Assembly (NCBI GenBank): GCA_001414485.1
Contig: LLEY01000210.1
Location: forward strand, 1-64,000
Origin: Calycina herbarum
Taxonomy: Eukaryota; Ascomycota; Leotiomycetes; Helotiales; Pezizellaceae
Length of the DNA: 64,000 bases
Direction: 5' to 3'
Both the position numbers and the translations under genes were made by a program. Shown here piece after piece: positions 9,930 to 20,993 of this stretch. The notes beneath the pieces are model-generated. The model was not told the DNA's origin and made no database searches. It saw nothing but the letters and a program-made list of their open reading frames with translations. Every line of letters starts with the position of its first letter. Positions within the stretch are counted from its first letter, which is position 1.

Positions 9930-12030
9930 GATGAATTGCTCGACTTGAGCTATCGAGAACAGCTCAAAAGATTTATTGTTCTGCCGGCCCGAGTTTTCAC
10001 CAATTCTTCACTTTCTCATATAATAAGAATGACGTAAAGATCAGGATTGGAGTTACACAATCTCGAGACAACCCCCCTTCAGCCGCACCGGGGGTTGATA
10101 CTATTCCCAGCGCGCGTGAAAATTTACAAAATGAAACTATGCCTAGAACACTTGTAGTATTACAATAGCTTCGGGGGCTGTCGGAAAGATAAATTACAGT
10201 AACACAGCGTTAGAAAATACCAAAAAAGACAGAGTATTAAATAAAAATTAATCAGCCAGGGGGTGCAGGAATTCGTAACTGGCCATGAGTAAAATCCCTC
10301 TGCTCTGCGTCCCCGATAGTTCCACTGAAACCCAGAAAATGAACGACTAGAACAATTTTAATTATTTTATCCTTATTCTCCTAGAAGTGTTCGGACAATT
10401 GTAAAAGGGAAAGCACGACGAATTCTTGCAACCCCTGGTGAGTAAAACTACACAAATGCAAGTAAGCAATGATTCGAAACCTGTGCCTCAACTCCCGGTT
10501 ATGTTTCATGTCGCCAAGAACAACCTACAGCTGTCACAATCCCAGCCACTTGACTCCTAAAAAGGCAGTGCAATGCGAGGAGTTCCAGATGAACTAAATC
10601 ATGTGACTGAGACCCCGGACCTCTGTCATTGAGACCTAAAATGTTGAGTCTTTCTCCTTGTGAAAAAAAAAATAATAGCACAAATTAAGATATAAGAAGC
10701 CCTACCGTTCAGACATTTGTTATGGAAAACAGACATTCGAAGGCAAGACCCGGGGAAGGGAAATTCGTTCATTCTATGTAAAGAAAACGAGGCTACTATT
10801 CAACCGCTTCTCTAGCGCTAAGAAAGTCACGAAGAAAGTTAGGGAAGCTCGTCATCGGTGCGCAAGAGTTTACAGTGAGTAATTTCATTCGTTCATACTA
10901 TTTACCCGATGCAATATTCCTAGCAACCCATAACGATATGCAGTCATACTGTATTATCGGGTCCTCATTCGTCCGCTCAGACCGCTCTGCGCGTATACAT
11001 CCAAAAACATGCACCTTAGCTTCAACGAAGGCACCATGTCAAGGTTGGCATAGAAATAAACTCCATCCTGGAGAGTTTGTATATCAACCTCATAGTAGGA
11101 AAAAGGAGGCACGTTGTATGATCCAAACCTTTAAGCCTATCGCTGAAAAATAACATGCGAATTATTTCATCTCATTGTAGTTATACAAAAGCAATTTGTT
11201 TACTTTCTTCAAAGCCATAATTACTGGGAATACATAGACACTCGAAAAAGATACGGATGAAACACATCTGATCGTGAAAGTAATTCCAAACGGTGATACA
11301 AAAATAAGTCTTTGTTGATACACGGAGGCGGTGAAAGAACAACCTTGGAAGGAAGCTGCATATAATTCAAGCCTTTCAACGAAGGCCAAACTTTGAATCT
11401 GCAATTGATTGACTGAAAGTTGTATTCTCACGTGTCAAGATTGAAGTATTCAGAAAAAAAGGTCCCAATTGAACATTTAAAATAAGGCTTTCAAATCCCA
11501 ACTAGCTTTAACGCAGGTGTCATATTTTCCCATCGCTTACCTGGGCAAGGAACATATCTGCTATAATCCCCGCTATCTATTCAGTGGGATCCGTAAAAAT
11601 CTCAGGACTGGTTGATCAGCAGTGCTTAAGGCATCATGGTCCTTCATGGAAGGGGCAAAACGAGGCTGGGATCCGCATTTCATCTCAACTACCTTTGGGG
11701 CGGTACAGGAAGGCTTCCCAAGTATCAATACTCAGTGACTAGCATCGAGAGAAGGAAACGTGGTGACGAGAGCATATCCATGCATTGCCAAATAACAAGA
11801 ACGAAAGAGAAAATTTTAATAACAAGGGATGACCAGAAACAAGATTGAGTTCTACATAATACCTAAGTGCTGCATGGCAACCTCAAAGAACAACAAAAGC
11901 TTCCCTTTCTTGCAAGACATATCCCAAAAACACCCCTCTAAAGTCTCCTCTAAGTCGCCCTCGAAAAATCCTTGATTGGAATAGAAATCCCAGAAAGCAT
12001 GAAGCAACACAGGAATAAGACTGCCCTTCA

Positions 12031-12050
12031 TTGACGCTAAAAAAGCAGTT
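12031..12050 (+). repeat. Dispersed repeat copy 1 (TTGACGCTAA core)
   Basis: Matches the TTGACGCTAAGAAAGCAGTG unit with two mismatches and is preceded by CCTTCA in place of CCTTCG. Confidence 0.6.
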
Positions 12051-12118
12051 CAGGCAGAGTATGACTAAGCTCAAAAAGGCTTGGGACCCAAACTTCCCCA
12101 AGAGGCAATCTAACGCTG

Positions 12119-12144
12119 CACTGCTTTCTTAGTGCCAACGAAGG
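12119..12144 (-). repeat. Dispersed repeat, inverted copy
   Basis: Read on the minus strand it gives CCTTCG followed by TTGGCACTAAGAAAGCAGTG, two mismatches from the plus-strand copies at 12559 and 12727. Confidence 0.65.
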
Positions 12145-12558
12145 CCAAATATTAAACCGCTATTGGTCCACGGATAATTACCAAGTGACAACCCCCAAGA
12201 CTATTTTCAAATTCAAATTCCAAAAGAAAATGCATCGCGATTTAAAATTAACAAGAAATAAGAGCAGAAGAAGCTGAGAACTGGTTAACCAAATAAAATT
12301 CAACCGGAAAAGAATTCCCTGAAAACGCTATACAAAGATAATTAAGCCAGCCAGCCGCCTTTCTTATCAACATCCTACCCACCAATAGATTTCCCACTGC
12401 ATCAGTTCTCAAGCAATCCTATTCGCTGATGATCTGAAAACAAGGGTCATCTTCTGCGCTGTCACTAAAATTTTCCGATTGGATACCTGTGCCCTAGGAT
12501 GAAGAACCATTCGTTGGTTATTATTTGATTTCAAGGCAGCCCTTTTCTACCTCCTTAG

Positions 12559-12578
12559 TTGACGCTAAGAAAGCAGTG
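12559..12578 (+). repeat. Dispersed repeat copy 2
   Basis: An exact 20-base match to the copy at 12727-12746; preceded by CCTTAG. Confidence 0.75.
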
Positions 12579-12720
12579 GAGGTCCGACGAAGTGGTAGAG
12601 TATGACAAGCTTAGTGGCCACTAGCTAGAAAGTTCAATCGCCTAGAACTCAACATAGAGGGGCTGGTAATCTCATTCGTTGATTGATATATTTCCAGGTA
12701 AAAGAAGGATCTACCAACTC

Positions 12721-12784
12721 CCTTCGTTGACGCTAAGAAAGCAGTGCTGTTCTGCAAGGCGCCTTCTCGCGTCAACAAAGGCCG
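12721..12784 (+). repeat. Dispersed repeat copy 3 within a hairpin
   Basis: Bases 12727-12746 repeat the 20-base unit exactly. The 5' flank plus unit start (CCTTCGTTGACGC) is mirrored about 35 bases later by GCGTCAACAAAGG, which gives a 13-bp stem with one mismatch. This suggests a small foldback element. Confidence 0.6.
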
Positions 12785-13056
12785 AAAATGGAATCAAAAG
12801 ACGTGACAAGCCTCGAAAGCGGAGAATCATTGAAATTGCAATCTGAGTAAACAGTAATCGAAAAAGACTTCGGAATTTGGTCGTGACATGAAAATAAAAT
12901 AGAAGGCCTATCTTACTTCTAGCGCTGTAGGATGCCAATATGATGAAATCTCCAAATATTATTGGTCGTTAGTGAAGGAGGTACTTCAACCGATGTGTAT
13001 CTCGTGGGTCTACTCATTGACAACCACAACACCTCCAGAACCCAAATACCATCAAA

Positions 13057-13464
13057 ATGGCACCCACAAAATACAAACTCATCTTCCACGCCCCGACCAC
13101 ATCCGTCGAAACCTGCAAAAAAGCCATCTTCGCAGCAGGTGCAGGTCGCTACCCCGGTCCCGGAAACTACACCGAATGCTGTTGGACAACTTTAGGCACC
13201 GGACAATTCAGACCAGGAGATACCGCGAATCCCAATATTGGCAAGGTTGGCGCGTTGGAGACGGTACCGGAGATGAGGATTGAGACGATTTGCATTGGGG
13301 AGGAGGTTGCGAGGAAGGCGGTTGAGGCTTTGAAGATGTGAGTTGAGATGGATATGAGATGTGGAGGGGGGATGGGATGGGTTTGGGGAATATGGCTGAT
13401 TGTTTGTAGTGCTCATCCCTATGAGGAACCTTCTTATGGTGTTTTTAGAATCGAGGATTTCTGA
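13057..13464 (+). CDS. Small NIF3/YqfO-like domain protein
   Basis: Two exons, 13057-13337 and 13410-13464, give 111 residues. The 72-nt intron has a GTGAGT donor, a GCTGAT branch region and a TTGTAG acceptor. The second exon supplies HPYEEPSYGVFRIEDF, matching the AHPYEEPAY ending typical of this domain. The body carries GRYPGPGNYTECCWTT, then GTGQFRPGDTANPNIGKVG and a final EMRIE block, the signature of the CutA1-like insertion domain of YqfO/NIF3 proteins, here as a stand-alone protein. Such small proteins are conserved in fungi without a proven reaction. A full-length NIF3 homologue is encoded separately at 40878-42360. Confidence 0.82.
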
Positions 13465-13839
13465 GGTTGAGAGAATCGAGGAATGATCATGGACTGAGAA
13501 TTTGGCGTTGGACTGGTTGTTGACTGTACGAGTACCCGTGGACAAGTCTATTGAGAAAATGGCAACATTTAGCCTCCTTCCCAGTATCTGTCGGGGACTT
13601 CTGAACTAGAAACTGAGCAAATGGGCCTCAAACCCCGAATCTAAAGAAGATTTATGCTTCAAAGGACGGGAAGCTTCTTTCGAGAACCTCGAGGTACTTA
13701 TACACGTGACTCTTCTAAATCGGCCAAACGAAATTCCGTCGACATACCCCTGTCCCTTTAGAAAACCTCCCGATAGCATCACAGGTCAAAATACACGTCG
13801 TCGCATAACCTCCACCTCACATCTCCAATCGAGGGAATC
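13465..13839. other. Intergenic, 3' of YqfO-like gene and promoter of uS17m
   Basis: No gene-like content. It should hold the terminator of the upstream gene and the promoter of the mitochondrial ribosomal protein gene. Confidence 0.5.
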
Positions 13840-14548
13840 ATGGCGACCAAAATACCAAAGCTAGCGGCTTCGGCGCAGCGCCAGATCAATGCTGTAGTGG
13901 TATCCTCAGGTCTCATGCGGAAGACTGTGAAGGTGCGCATCGGATTACAGAAATGGAATAAGCATATTGGAAAGGTTTGTCTTTCCTTTCGCTCCTACTG
14001 GATTCCTGCCCTCAAATAGATTTACCAGTCAAGTCTTGAGCTTCCGAATTAGATAGTCCAAAGCGTTCCTTGCCTGGAATATTTACGAGCTAAGTATGGG
14101 AACATACTAACTCTCCCCCCAGGATTTCAACCACACCCACCACCTCCTCGTCCACGACCCCGCCTCCTCCCTTCGAACAGGCGACATAATAAGCATCTCC
14201 TCCGGCTGGCGCGTAAGCAAAAACGTCCACCATGTCGTGCGAAATATAATAGCGCCCTTCGGCGAGCCCATCGAGAATCGTCCAGCAGTACCCACAGAGG
14301 CAGAAAGAATGGCAGAAAGAGAACGGAAGAAGGAAGAAAAAGAGGAACGGAAAAGACTCCGGAATGGAGGGAAGGCCACGGAAGTTGCGGAGGTTGCGGA
14401 ACCTGTGGTGTTGACTGAGGAGCAGAAGATGGCGAGAGCTATTAAAAGGGGGCCTCCGGAGACGTTATTGAAGATATTTGAGGAGAGGGGGAGACCTTGG
14501 GTTTATAGGACGGAGAAGATGGTGGAGAAGGAGAAGAACGTTGCATAG
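13840..14548 (+). CDS. MRPS17: Mitochondrial small-subunit ribosomal protein uS17m (S17)
   Basis: Two exons, 13840-13974 and 14123-14548, give 186 residues. The 148-nt intron carries TACTAAC just before a polypyrimidine tract and CAG. Residues 1-80 form the S17 OB-fold: VVSSGLMRKTVKVRIGLQ, then HHLLVHDPASSLRTGDII and RVSKNVHHVVRNIIAPFG. A long, charged helical C-terminal extension (about 95-186, rich in E, K and R) is typical of fungal mitochondrial S17 and absent from bacterial S17. The N-terminus is basic enough for mitochondrial import. The protein binds 12S/16S-type rRNA in the mitoribosome small subunit. I am confident of the family; the symbol follows common usage. Confidence 0.88.
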
Positions 14549-15481
14549 ATTTTGGAGAGCCTTGGAGCGAGGGGGGGATCGAATATGTTCTGAATATGTA
14601 CTACCTCCATATGTGTACAAAAACGGAGTTTGGGGTCAATGACATTGTTGTATCATATGGTGGACAAGCATTGGAGGGGTGAATACCACCCAGGATTAAA
14701 AGAGCTGGGTACGAATAGCCATCTAGCTCTGCACAATTTTTGTGTGGTCATATTTGTTTGGAAACATCACGATTCGGTAACCTCTGTTTATCACCAAGTG
14801 GTGTTCAACGGCCGATATGGCTGTTCTATTTTTCATGTAGTCACGATAACTGGGGGACGAGGACTTCTGTTTTCATTGAAATTAGCACTCTTTGTTCTAC
14901 TATCGAGTTTTTGTTGACTCCCGTCTCTAATCATTTCCCTTTTTTATCTGTATCTGATAAATATCACTTTTCCGAACTCTTTCCGCCAAGTGGTGTTCCA
15001 CTGAGTTTTGTATTGGGTTGGGTTGTTATTCACCTATGGTAGCCGAGCAAGGTCATGCATCGCTTTTATAGCGAGTATGGACTCGCTCTAGTAACTTTCA
15101 TCTTGCGACGATACCTCACGGGCTTAGTCCTCAGCGATCAATCCCGGGGTCGTGCTTTCCCTTCTCGTCGTAGTAGCGCGAGGTCTCATTCGTCGAAGCT
15201 AGGGGAGCAACGAATCGACCTCGACTCAACCTCACCTAGCTCAACTGAGGTCGAGAGTTGTTGGGTTTTATACAACGGGTCACCTCGTTGAACCAGGGCA
15301 AGGAATGACAATTAAAGTCGACCTCGACCTTGATGTATCTAGGACTTCTGTTTTCATCGCATTTTGGAATCATTACTTTTCCAAACTCTGTGCACCAAGT
15401 GGTGTTTGTTCTGCCGTGAAGTTTGTATGACGTGGTTATATTTTCCCATCATGGCAGAGCAATCGCGTTATGTACAATGAA
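14549..15481. other. Gene-free region with imperfect direct repeats
   Basis: No gene is supported. Two segments beginning AGGACTTCTGTTTTCAT (about 14860 and 15341) share several further blocks in the same order, including CACTTTTCC/TACTTTTCC and CCAAGTGGTGTT. The motif CAAGTGGTGTT also occurs near 14796. Between the copies is a GC-richer block rich in TCGACCTCGA-like sequence. Confidence 0.5.
14860..15475 (+). repeat. Imperfect direct repeat pair with an intervening block
   Basis: Copy A (about 14860-15055) and copy B (about 15341-15475) start with the same 17 bases, AGGACTTCTGTTTTCAT, and then share CTTTTCC-AACTCT, CCAAGTGGTGTT, and a CAT/ATGG-AG-GAGCAA tail. Copy B is shorter by internal loss. 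This suggests an old duplication, possibly with a later insertion between copies. Confidence 0.5.
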
Positions 15482-16359
15482 CTAGTGAGTGAACCCTGGT
15501 GCTGGTAGCTGGTGTCTCCTCGTCTTGCGGCAAAACCCTATCAGAGTACCAATAGCTACGAGGGCTCCTGGCAATCCAACCGATAACCCGATTATTGCTT
15601 CGGTACTCAATCCTTGCCCTTGTTTTCCTATATTCGATGAGCTTAGAGTGGTTGCAGCAGTTGATGGCGCGTTGGAATTCCTACTGTCACTTGTAGGTGT
15701 CGCTCCAGTGGTTGCTTGGTTCATGTTAGCATGTGGCTAATTTTCATATGAACAGGTTGGTTCTTGCCTATTAAAGTAGTTGGAGTGGCTGAGATATACG
15801 ATGCAGTATCAACATCGTTGCATTGTGGAAGCGCCTTTTTGGAATTGGATTGTGGTGACAGAATCCCAACCGCAACTCCATCTCGAATTCTTATCCCGGC
15901 ATTTGCACCAATCAACAAACAAATGTCTAGATAGCTTCCAGTGGTATGCGCTACGGTATAACACATACAGAACTGGGTACCACCTCCCAAAACTGGTTTT
16001 ATTTCAATGCCAGATGTGTCAAAAGTAGAAACAGAAGTGGCTGTTTTGCTGAACCGACTCATGGCAGGTCCGCATTCGATGCTATTGCTCCAGTAATCGC
16101 TCCCTTCGATTTCCATGGATACGCCGCAGATAGGGAGATAGTTGACCGCAAAGTAACTGATTTCCCATTGTGGGAATTGGTCGCCTCCCCCGACGCCTTG
16201 TTGTACGTATTCTCCTCCTGCTGTTGTCGGACCTGTTATCGCGGTTTGGAGGGAAGGGTTGGAGAGCAAGATGAGGAGGAGTGCTATATGCGACTAAAAA
16301 GTAAGTACATGCGTCTTCATGGTTTATGATAGGGCTAAGTGGAAACTTACCAGCAACAT
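15482..16359 (-). CDS. Secreted single-pass membrane protein with Ser/Thr stalk, unknown
   Basis: Three exons (16359-16351, 16293-15768, 15714-15482) give 255 residues. The 9-nt first exon (ATG plus two codons) is joined through a GTAAGT intron to a frame encoding a hydrophobic signal peptide, SHIALLLILLSNPSLQTA. The ectodomain of about 170 residues has several cysteines. A Thr/Ser-rich stalk (about 185-212) leads to one transmembrane helix at about 218-239 and a short basic cytoplasmic tail, CRKTRRHQ. The layout resembles fungal wall-stress sensors and other Mid2/WSC-style surface proteins, but no WSC signature is evident. The second intron (15715-15767) seems to use a GC donor. The family is not recognised. 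Confidence 0.62.
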
Positions 16360-16833
16360 ATTGAATGCGCATATCGCGAGATCGTGTTTGCGCCGACTGG
16401 AATTTCTACATCTGCAACAATACGAAAGGAAGAAGGACCTGATCGTTTGCTTCAGGGCAGCGATTCCTCAGTTCATCACGCGCATGGCATAGCAATAAGC
16501 CACTGAAATGGCTGAAGCTCAAGCTGAAAATACCGCCAATTCAATCCCCAGTCTTTCCATGGACAGGAAAAGGGTGGTAGTAATACATTTTCAAAATATC
16601 AAGAGATGCATGATATATTAGCATCGTACTCTACTCCAAAATCGCATCTCTTTAATTTCACTTCGATTGAAATACAAAGCCGATTTTCTTCAAGGTTCTC
16701 TGCGTTCAACCCTCCAATTGGTCCTTCGCCCTGTGGCTGCCTGAGCTAAAAACATATTACTCCAACCTCGTCACTCATCACTCATAACCCGTTTTAGCTC
16801 ATTAGCATTCCATATCAATCATAGACCGAGAAA
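16360..16833. other. Divergent intergenic region
   Basis: It separates the minus-strand membrane protein from the plus-strand ULD/FHA gene, so both promoters should lie here. No motif was recognised with confidence. Confidence 0.5.
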
Positions 16834-18943
16834 ATGTCATTTGGGTGGTCTGCTAGCGATGTCGTTGCGGCGCTCAAGTTTCTTCATCGAATAGGCAGCG
16901 CACTTCGGGAGGCTGGCGGAGCCTCGTCTGACTATCAAAATACTATTACCTTTCTTCAGACTTTTTCGCATACCATTCAACACTTGCACGCTATCCAAGT
17001 TACCTCTTTGGATCCAGTAATCGCTCAGGATCTTCGTGATCATTGTGGGCAAATCAAGGACCCCTTGCAAGCTTTCTTGGAGGACGCCCATAAATTTGAG
17101 TCTAGCCTTGGTCGCGATGTGAAGAGTAAAAGAAAGATTTTGTTGGGAACGGGGAGGAAAATCCAATGGGCGGTGGTTTTGAAAAACAAAGTGAAGGTTC
17201 TACAGGACAGAGTCGAGATTCCGATGGCTTCGATAAGTATCATCCTTGGTCAACAAATCTTGTGGGTTTCTAAGAATTCATGTGTCTATGGTGTGGTCAA
17301 GCTAACATACGAACAAGAACCGCGGTCACGAAAATGCCTGATGATATCCAATCCCGAATATCTGGTACCATTGAAGCGGCAATCTCGAAACACAAATTCC
17401 TGGAAGAGTCAACCGACTCACAGGTCCCTAGAGACCATTCCGCTAACTCCGGTGCGTTGATGGCAGGCTCTACAACATCACACCAAGTTACATGCACGAA
17501 TGAGTCTCCTGTTCTTCACAGAAAGCTCGATCGACTTTGCACTTCAATTGAGGCGATTCAAAGTCTAGTCGAAAACATGCCCAGAGCCCAAGCCCGAAGC
17601 ACTTCAAATTCGCAATCCCCACACCTTGGTTTGGCGGCTGGGAATATACAAAATAGCTTGTGGATTTTATTATCGAGTCTCCACGCTCTCATACGCGAAA
17701 TATTGTAGGTCTTACGCTACTCTTATTTATGTACAGCTGACACCTTTTCAGAGTTCTCATCTTGCCATATTTAACAACATTTTACAAAGCTTCAGTCCAG
17801 CCTACTCTGCTCTTTGGAGCCCATTTTGTCGTCGAAGATGTTTACCAGCGACGATTTAATCTACCTTGCAATATATTTCAAGATTGGAATGTATGTTTCC
17901 GAAATCCATTCTGAATACTACTCTCTCGCTGACATTAATTGTGTAGACCTTCTATGATTTTATTAGGCGCAAGTTCATAGGCACACCTATGTTTGGGCTG
18001 TTGTTTGTAGGACGGGCCCTAAGATTGTACAACGCTTACAACATTGCGGTTATATCACCCTGTGCATGGCAAGCATCTATACAACCTAAGTCGAAAATCG
18101 TAATGATGATAAAGGGGAAACCAGACGTAACCGATTGCACCTGGTAAGGTAAGTTTGTTATATTTTTAAACAAATCTTGCTGACAGGTGGCGAAGCACGA
18201 AGGGCAGCGGAAATTTCCTCGCTTTGACTGGAAATTTCACTCACGATGACTACCATTACCACGACCTTGCCTTTGTTTGGGAGCGCCCTTCGCTTGCCGA
18301 TATGTTTCTTTTGAGACTCTCCATCGTAATGTGGCGCAGTCCCTTGGACCCTTTTTGGCAGAGAAACAAGTTCATAGCTATGATAAACCTTATTTCCAAC
18401 TATTCCACTGATTTAACTGAAACCGACAAAGCATCTGCTGGATGTTGTCTCCGGGTTATAGGAGATATTTCCAATCCAATTCTATTCTTGGCTTCGATCA
18501 ACGAAACCTTCAAGCCTAAGCTGATACAACTGCCTCTTGCTCCAGCAAGGCTAAAACTAGGGAGAATGGGTTTTGTCCCTGAGTGGTACAATACGGAGTT
18601 CGACTCCAAGGTGATGTCACGACTGCACGCCGAAATTTGGGGTGATAATGAAGGAAGAGTTTGGATCCAGGATACAAGATCGTATCACGGTACTTGGCTG
18701 AATGGCAAAAGATTATCACCCCAAAAAGAAGAATCTCGTGCATACGAGATCAAAACTGGGGACCTGTTGGAGATGGGAATTAACATCTTTAGCAATGAGG
18801 TTGACGTTGAAAGAACCGTTGTTTGCCGAAAAGTCGAAGCTTGGGTGGTCTTTGCTGGATATCATAAGCCAAGTGGGTATCATAACCCAAGTGGAGCTCA
18901 AAGTACTGAGTCTGACTCGAAGAAGATTACACAAATATTCTGA
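16834..18943 (+). CDS. Fungal N-terminal helical domain + ULD + FHA protein
   Basis: Five exons (16834-17261, 17318-17704, 17752-17890, 17947-18143, 18187-18943) join in frame to 635 residues; all four introns are 43-56 nt with good ends. The N-terminus, MSFGWSASDVVAALKFLHRI, is related to that of the gene at 7641-9929. Residues about 280-375 (VVEDVYQRRFNLPCNIFQDW ... KSKIVMMI) match the fungal ubiquitin-like ULD pattern. Residues about 495-590 form an FHA domain: LKLGR (506-510), SRLHAEIW (from 528), HGTWLNGKRL (from 551) and YEIKTGDLLEMG. FHA domains bind phosphothreonine, and residues corresponding to the GR, S-R-H and NG motifs are present, so binding is plausible. The protein may link a phosphorylation signal to a STAND-like helical module. 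It could be two fused gene models, but the frame and splice phases favour one gene. Confidence 0.62.
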
Positions 18944-19440
18944 AGGACTGAGCTATCTAAACATTGCTTTCCCATAACTTTTGGGTGGGCCTCGTTGTTG
19001 TGGCATTTGCGAAGCCACATCTTGTTTTGGCGAAGGAAAGTCGCCAGTAACTTCCCACTGAGGACTTTTGTACTACCACACTTCTTGGCAGCTGGGCAAC
19101 CATTTGGGGTTGCTTTTTCTATGGTATACCAGTCATCAATGGATGGTTTTTGGTTGCGTCTTAGTAAGTAAACCTCCCGTCAAATCATGATAGGAAAGAG
19201 GACGGGAGATGTGCAGCTGATCACCACTTTAGGAAAGCCTTGTTCGATATGGGCTTCAGTGGCAAAACCAAAAAGAGAAAGCTCAACACACCATCATCAG
19301 CGCGAATGTTCGAGACCCCTCATTGATGAGGCTGAAGTGTTGCGTGGAGAATAAATCAAGTCTTCCCCCCAAATTCTATGAAACACCTCCATTACACCTT
19401 AAGATCGAAAAGTACGATACCAACCACTTCTTCTGTGAAT
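18944..19440. other. Intergenic region, promoter of the SH3 gene
   Basis: No gene-like content. The next start codon is taken at 19441; an upstream in-frame ATG at 19378 would add 21 residues with no recognisable content. Confidence 0.5.
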
Positions 19441-20993
19441 ATGGCAGATACCGCAGCGCAATTCGACCCCACTGGCTTGATAGTTCCTGCATTCCAATTT
19501 GCAAATCTCGTTGGGAAAGGCATTTACAATTGGGTACAAAATCGCGAAGACAAGACTTACTCTCGGGAAGTCAGCCAGGGCGGAACCGAGACATCTCGCG
19601 AGAAACCTAACGATATACTTCTTGTTTTGGCAACTCTTGGACAGCGACTGATGGCTCTGGATGTTATCGAACACTCGGTTCGTTCTGAGGCAGTTCAGGC
19701 AGTACGAGATGCATTCGGGACCGGCGGAGCTCAAGAAGATGACATGGGAACGACTTTCGATGGTGCGGGTGAGGTTGTGCAATTTGCCGTAACATGCGCC
19801 ATGGTATTTTGCGCCGAATGTTGGCCTATGCACATGTGGCGAGGCTTTGGCTGCGGAGTGCTGAACCAAATGAAGTGGGCGAACCCTAAGGATTCGAGCG
19901 TTCGGTGTCAGGAAACAGGCAACTCGATTGCGTGGCTGAAAAGCATACCACATCCATGGAAGTTACTCAAGAAGTCTCCAGCGAAGATAGGTCGAAGGAA
20001 ACCGATAATAGAAATGGATAGAAGTTGGAGTGGGAAAAGGGTGGCGAGAAATACGAAAAGCCTTATGAGTGACGTTGTTGGAGAATATGAAAAAGGAGGA
20101 TTTCCTCAGCCACGACATCCATACAACCATATCAGAATCAGCGGCTGGTACTTTCCATTCGCTGGATGGAACCGTGACTCGATGTACGAAGATTTGGGGT
20201 ACTCTGTCGACAAACTTTTGACCTCAGGTCAAGCCGACCCGGGAAGAATCCTCTATACATGGACAGTTGGGAAACGCGCAGAGCTTCGTAACGGAGAAGC
20301 GATTGCATTATTTGTTGGCGGCTCAGAACATATCGGCGCACTTGCAGAATGGCTTGAGGGTTTGAATGGGATGAACTTCAAAGTGTTTCAAGATTCGGAT
20401 ATGGATTCAGTAAACACAAGTACAAGTCCTCTATAAAGAAGGTTTTGACGAACGCCAGTGGGAACAAATTCGGGATTAAGGGCAAACCGGAAGTTATGGT
20501 CGGAATTAACGAACCGGTTTCTGTCGGTCAAGTTTCTCAGCAATTTCAGAGATTTGACCCTTGTGTTGGTCCCGTTAAGCCAATGCCGAGTTTCTTTCCT
20601 TCTACGCCTGTCTCACAGTTCTCACCACCTATGTCGCCAACATCGCCAATGTCATTAAATCCACCAACTTCACCAAGTTCCCCGATGTCACTAGGTTCGC
20701 CAGCTTCATCCTTTTCCTCCCCACCAGCATACTCTCCCGGCCCGAATGCTCAGCCTGGATTCTCTCCAACACCACCAGCCGTAAAACGAAGGCCAGTACC
20801 ATTGCCGCCGCCAAAGGTCATTCGGACTGTGACCGCAACACATCTTTTTACTCCTCACTCGGATCAGGAGCTTGGATTTCTGCGGGGACAGTCGTTGGAA
20901 ATACTTGACGATACATCTGATGATGGATGGTGGAAGGCAAGAATTACGGCAACTGAGAAGGTTGGCATGATTCCTTGCACTTTTGTGAAGTAA
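19441..20993 (+). CDS. SH3-domain protein with proline-rich linker
   Basis: Proposed exons 19441-20409 and 20481-20993 give 493 residues. The first exon encodes about 323 residues of unrecognised globular sequence starting MADTAAQFDPTGLIVPAF. The second encodes a Pro/Ser-rich linker, an SH3 ligand-like stretch (RRPVPLPPPK) and a C-terminal SH3 domain of about 56 residues: ATHLFTPHSDQELGFLRGQ, then DDGWWKARI and VGMIPCTFVK. The 71-nt intron (GTAAAC donor, ATTAAG acceptor) is weak. The two frames also overlap at 20358-20433, so a one-base frame disruption is the alternative. The domain suggests an adaptor for proline-rich partners. Neighbours are signalling and cell-death-type genes. Confidence 0.5.

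Larger units (their letters stand above)
9930..13056. other. 3.1-kb gene-poor region with a dispersed short repeat
   Basis: No convincing gene was found on either strand; the short open frames lack recognisable content. The stretch contains several copies of a roughly 26-base motif around TTGACGCTAAGAAAGCAGTG, listed separately. The right end holds the promoter of the YqfO-like gene at 13057. Confidence 0.55.

Noticed and set aside
19399..19953. 184-codon minus-strand frame
   Set aside because: It is antisense to the better supported first exon of the SH3 gene and has no recognisable content.
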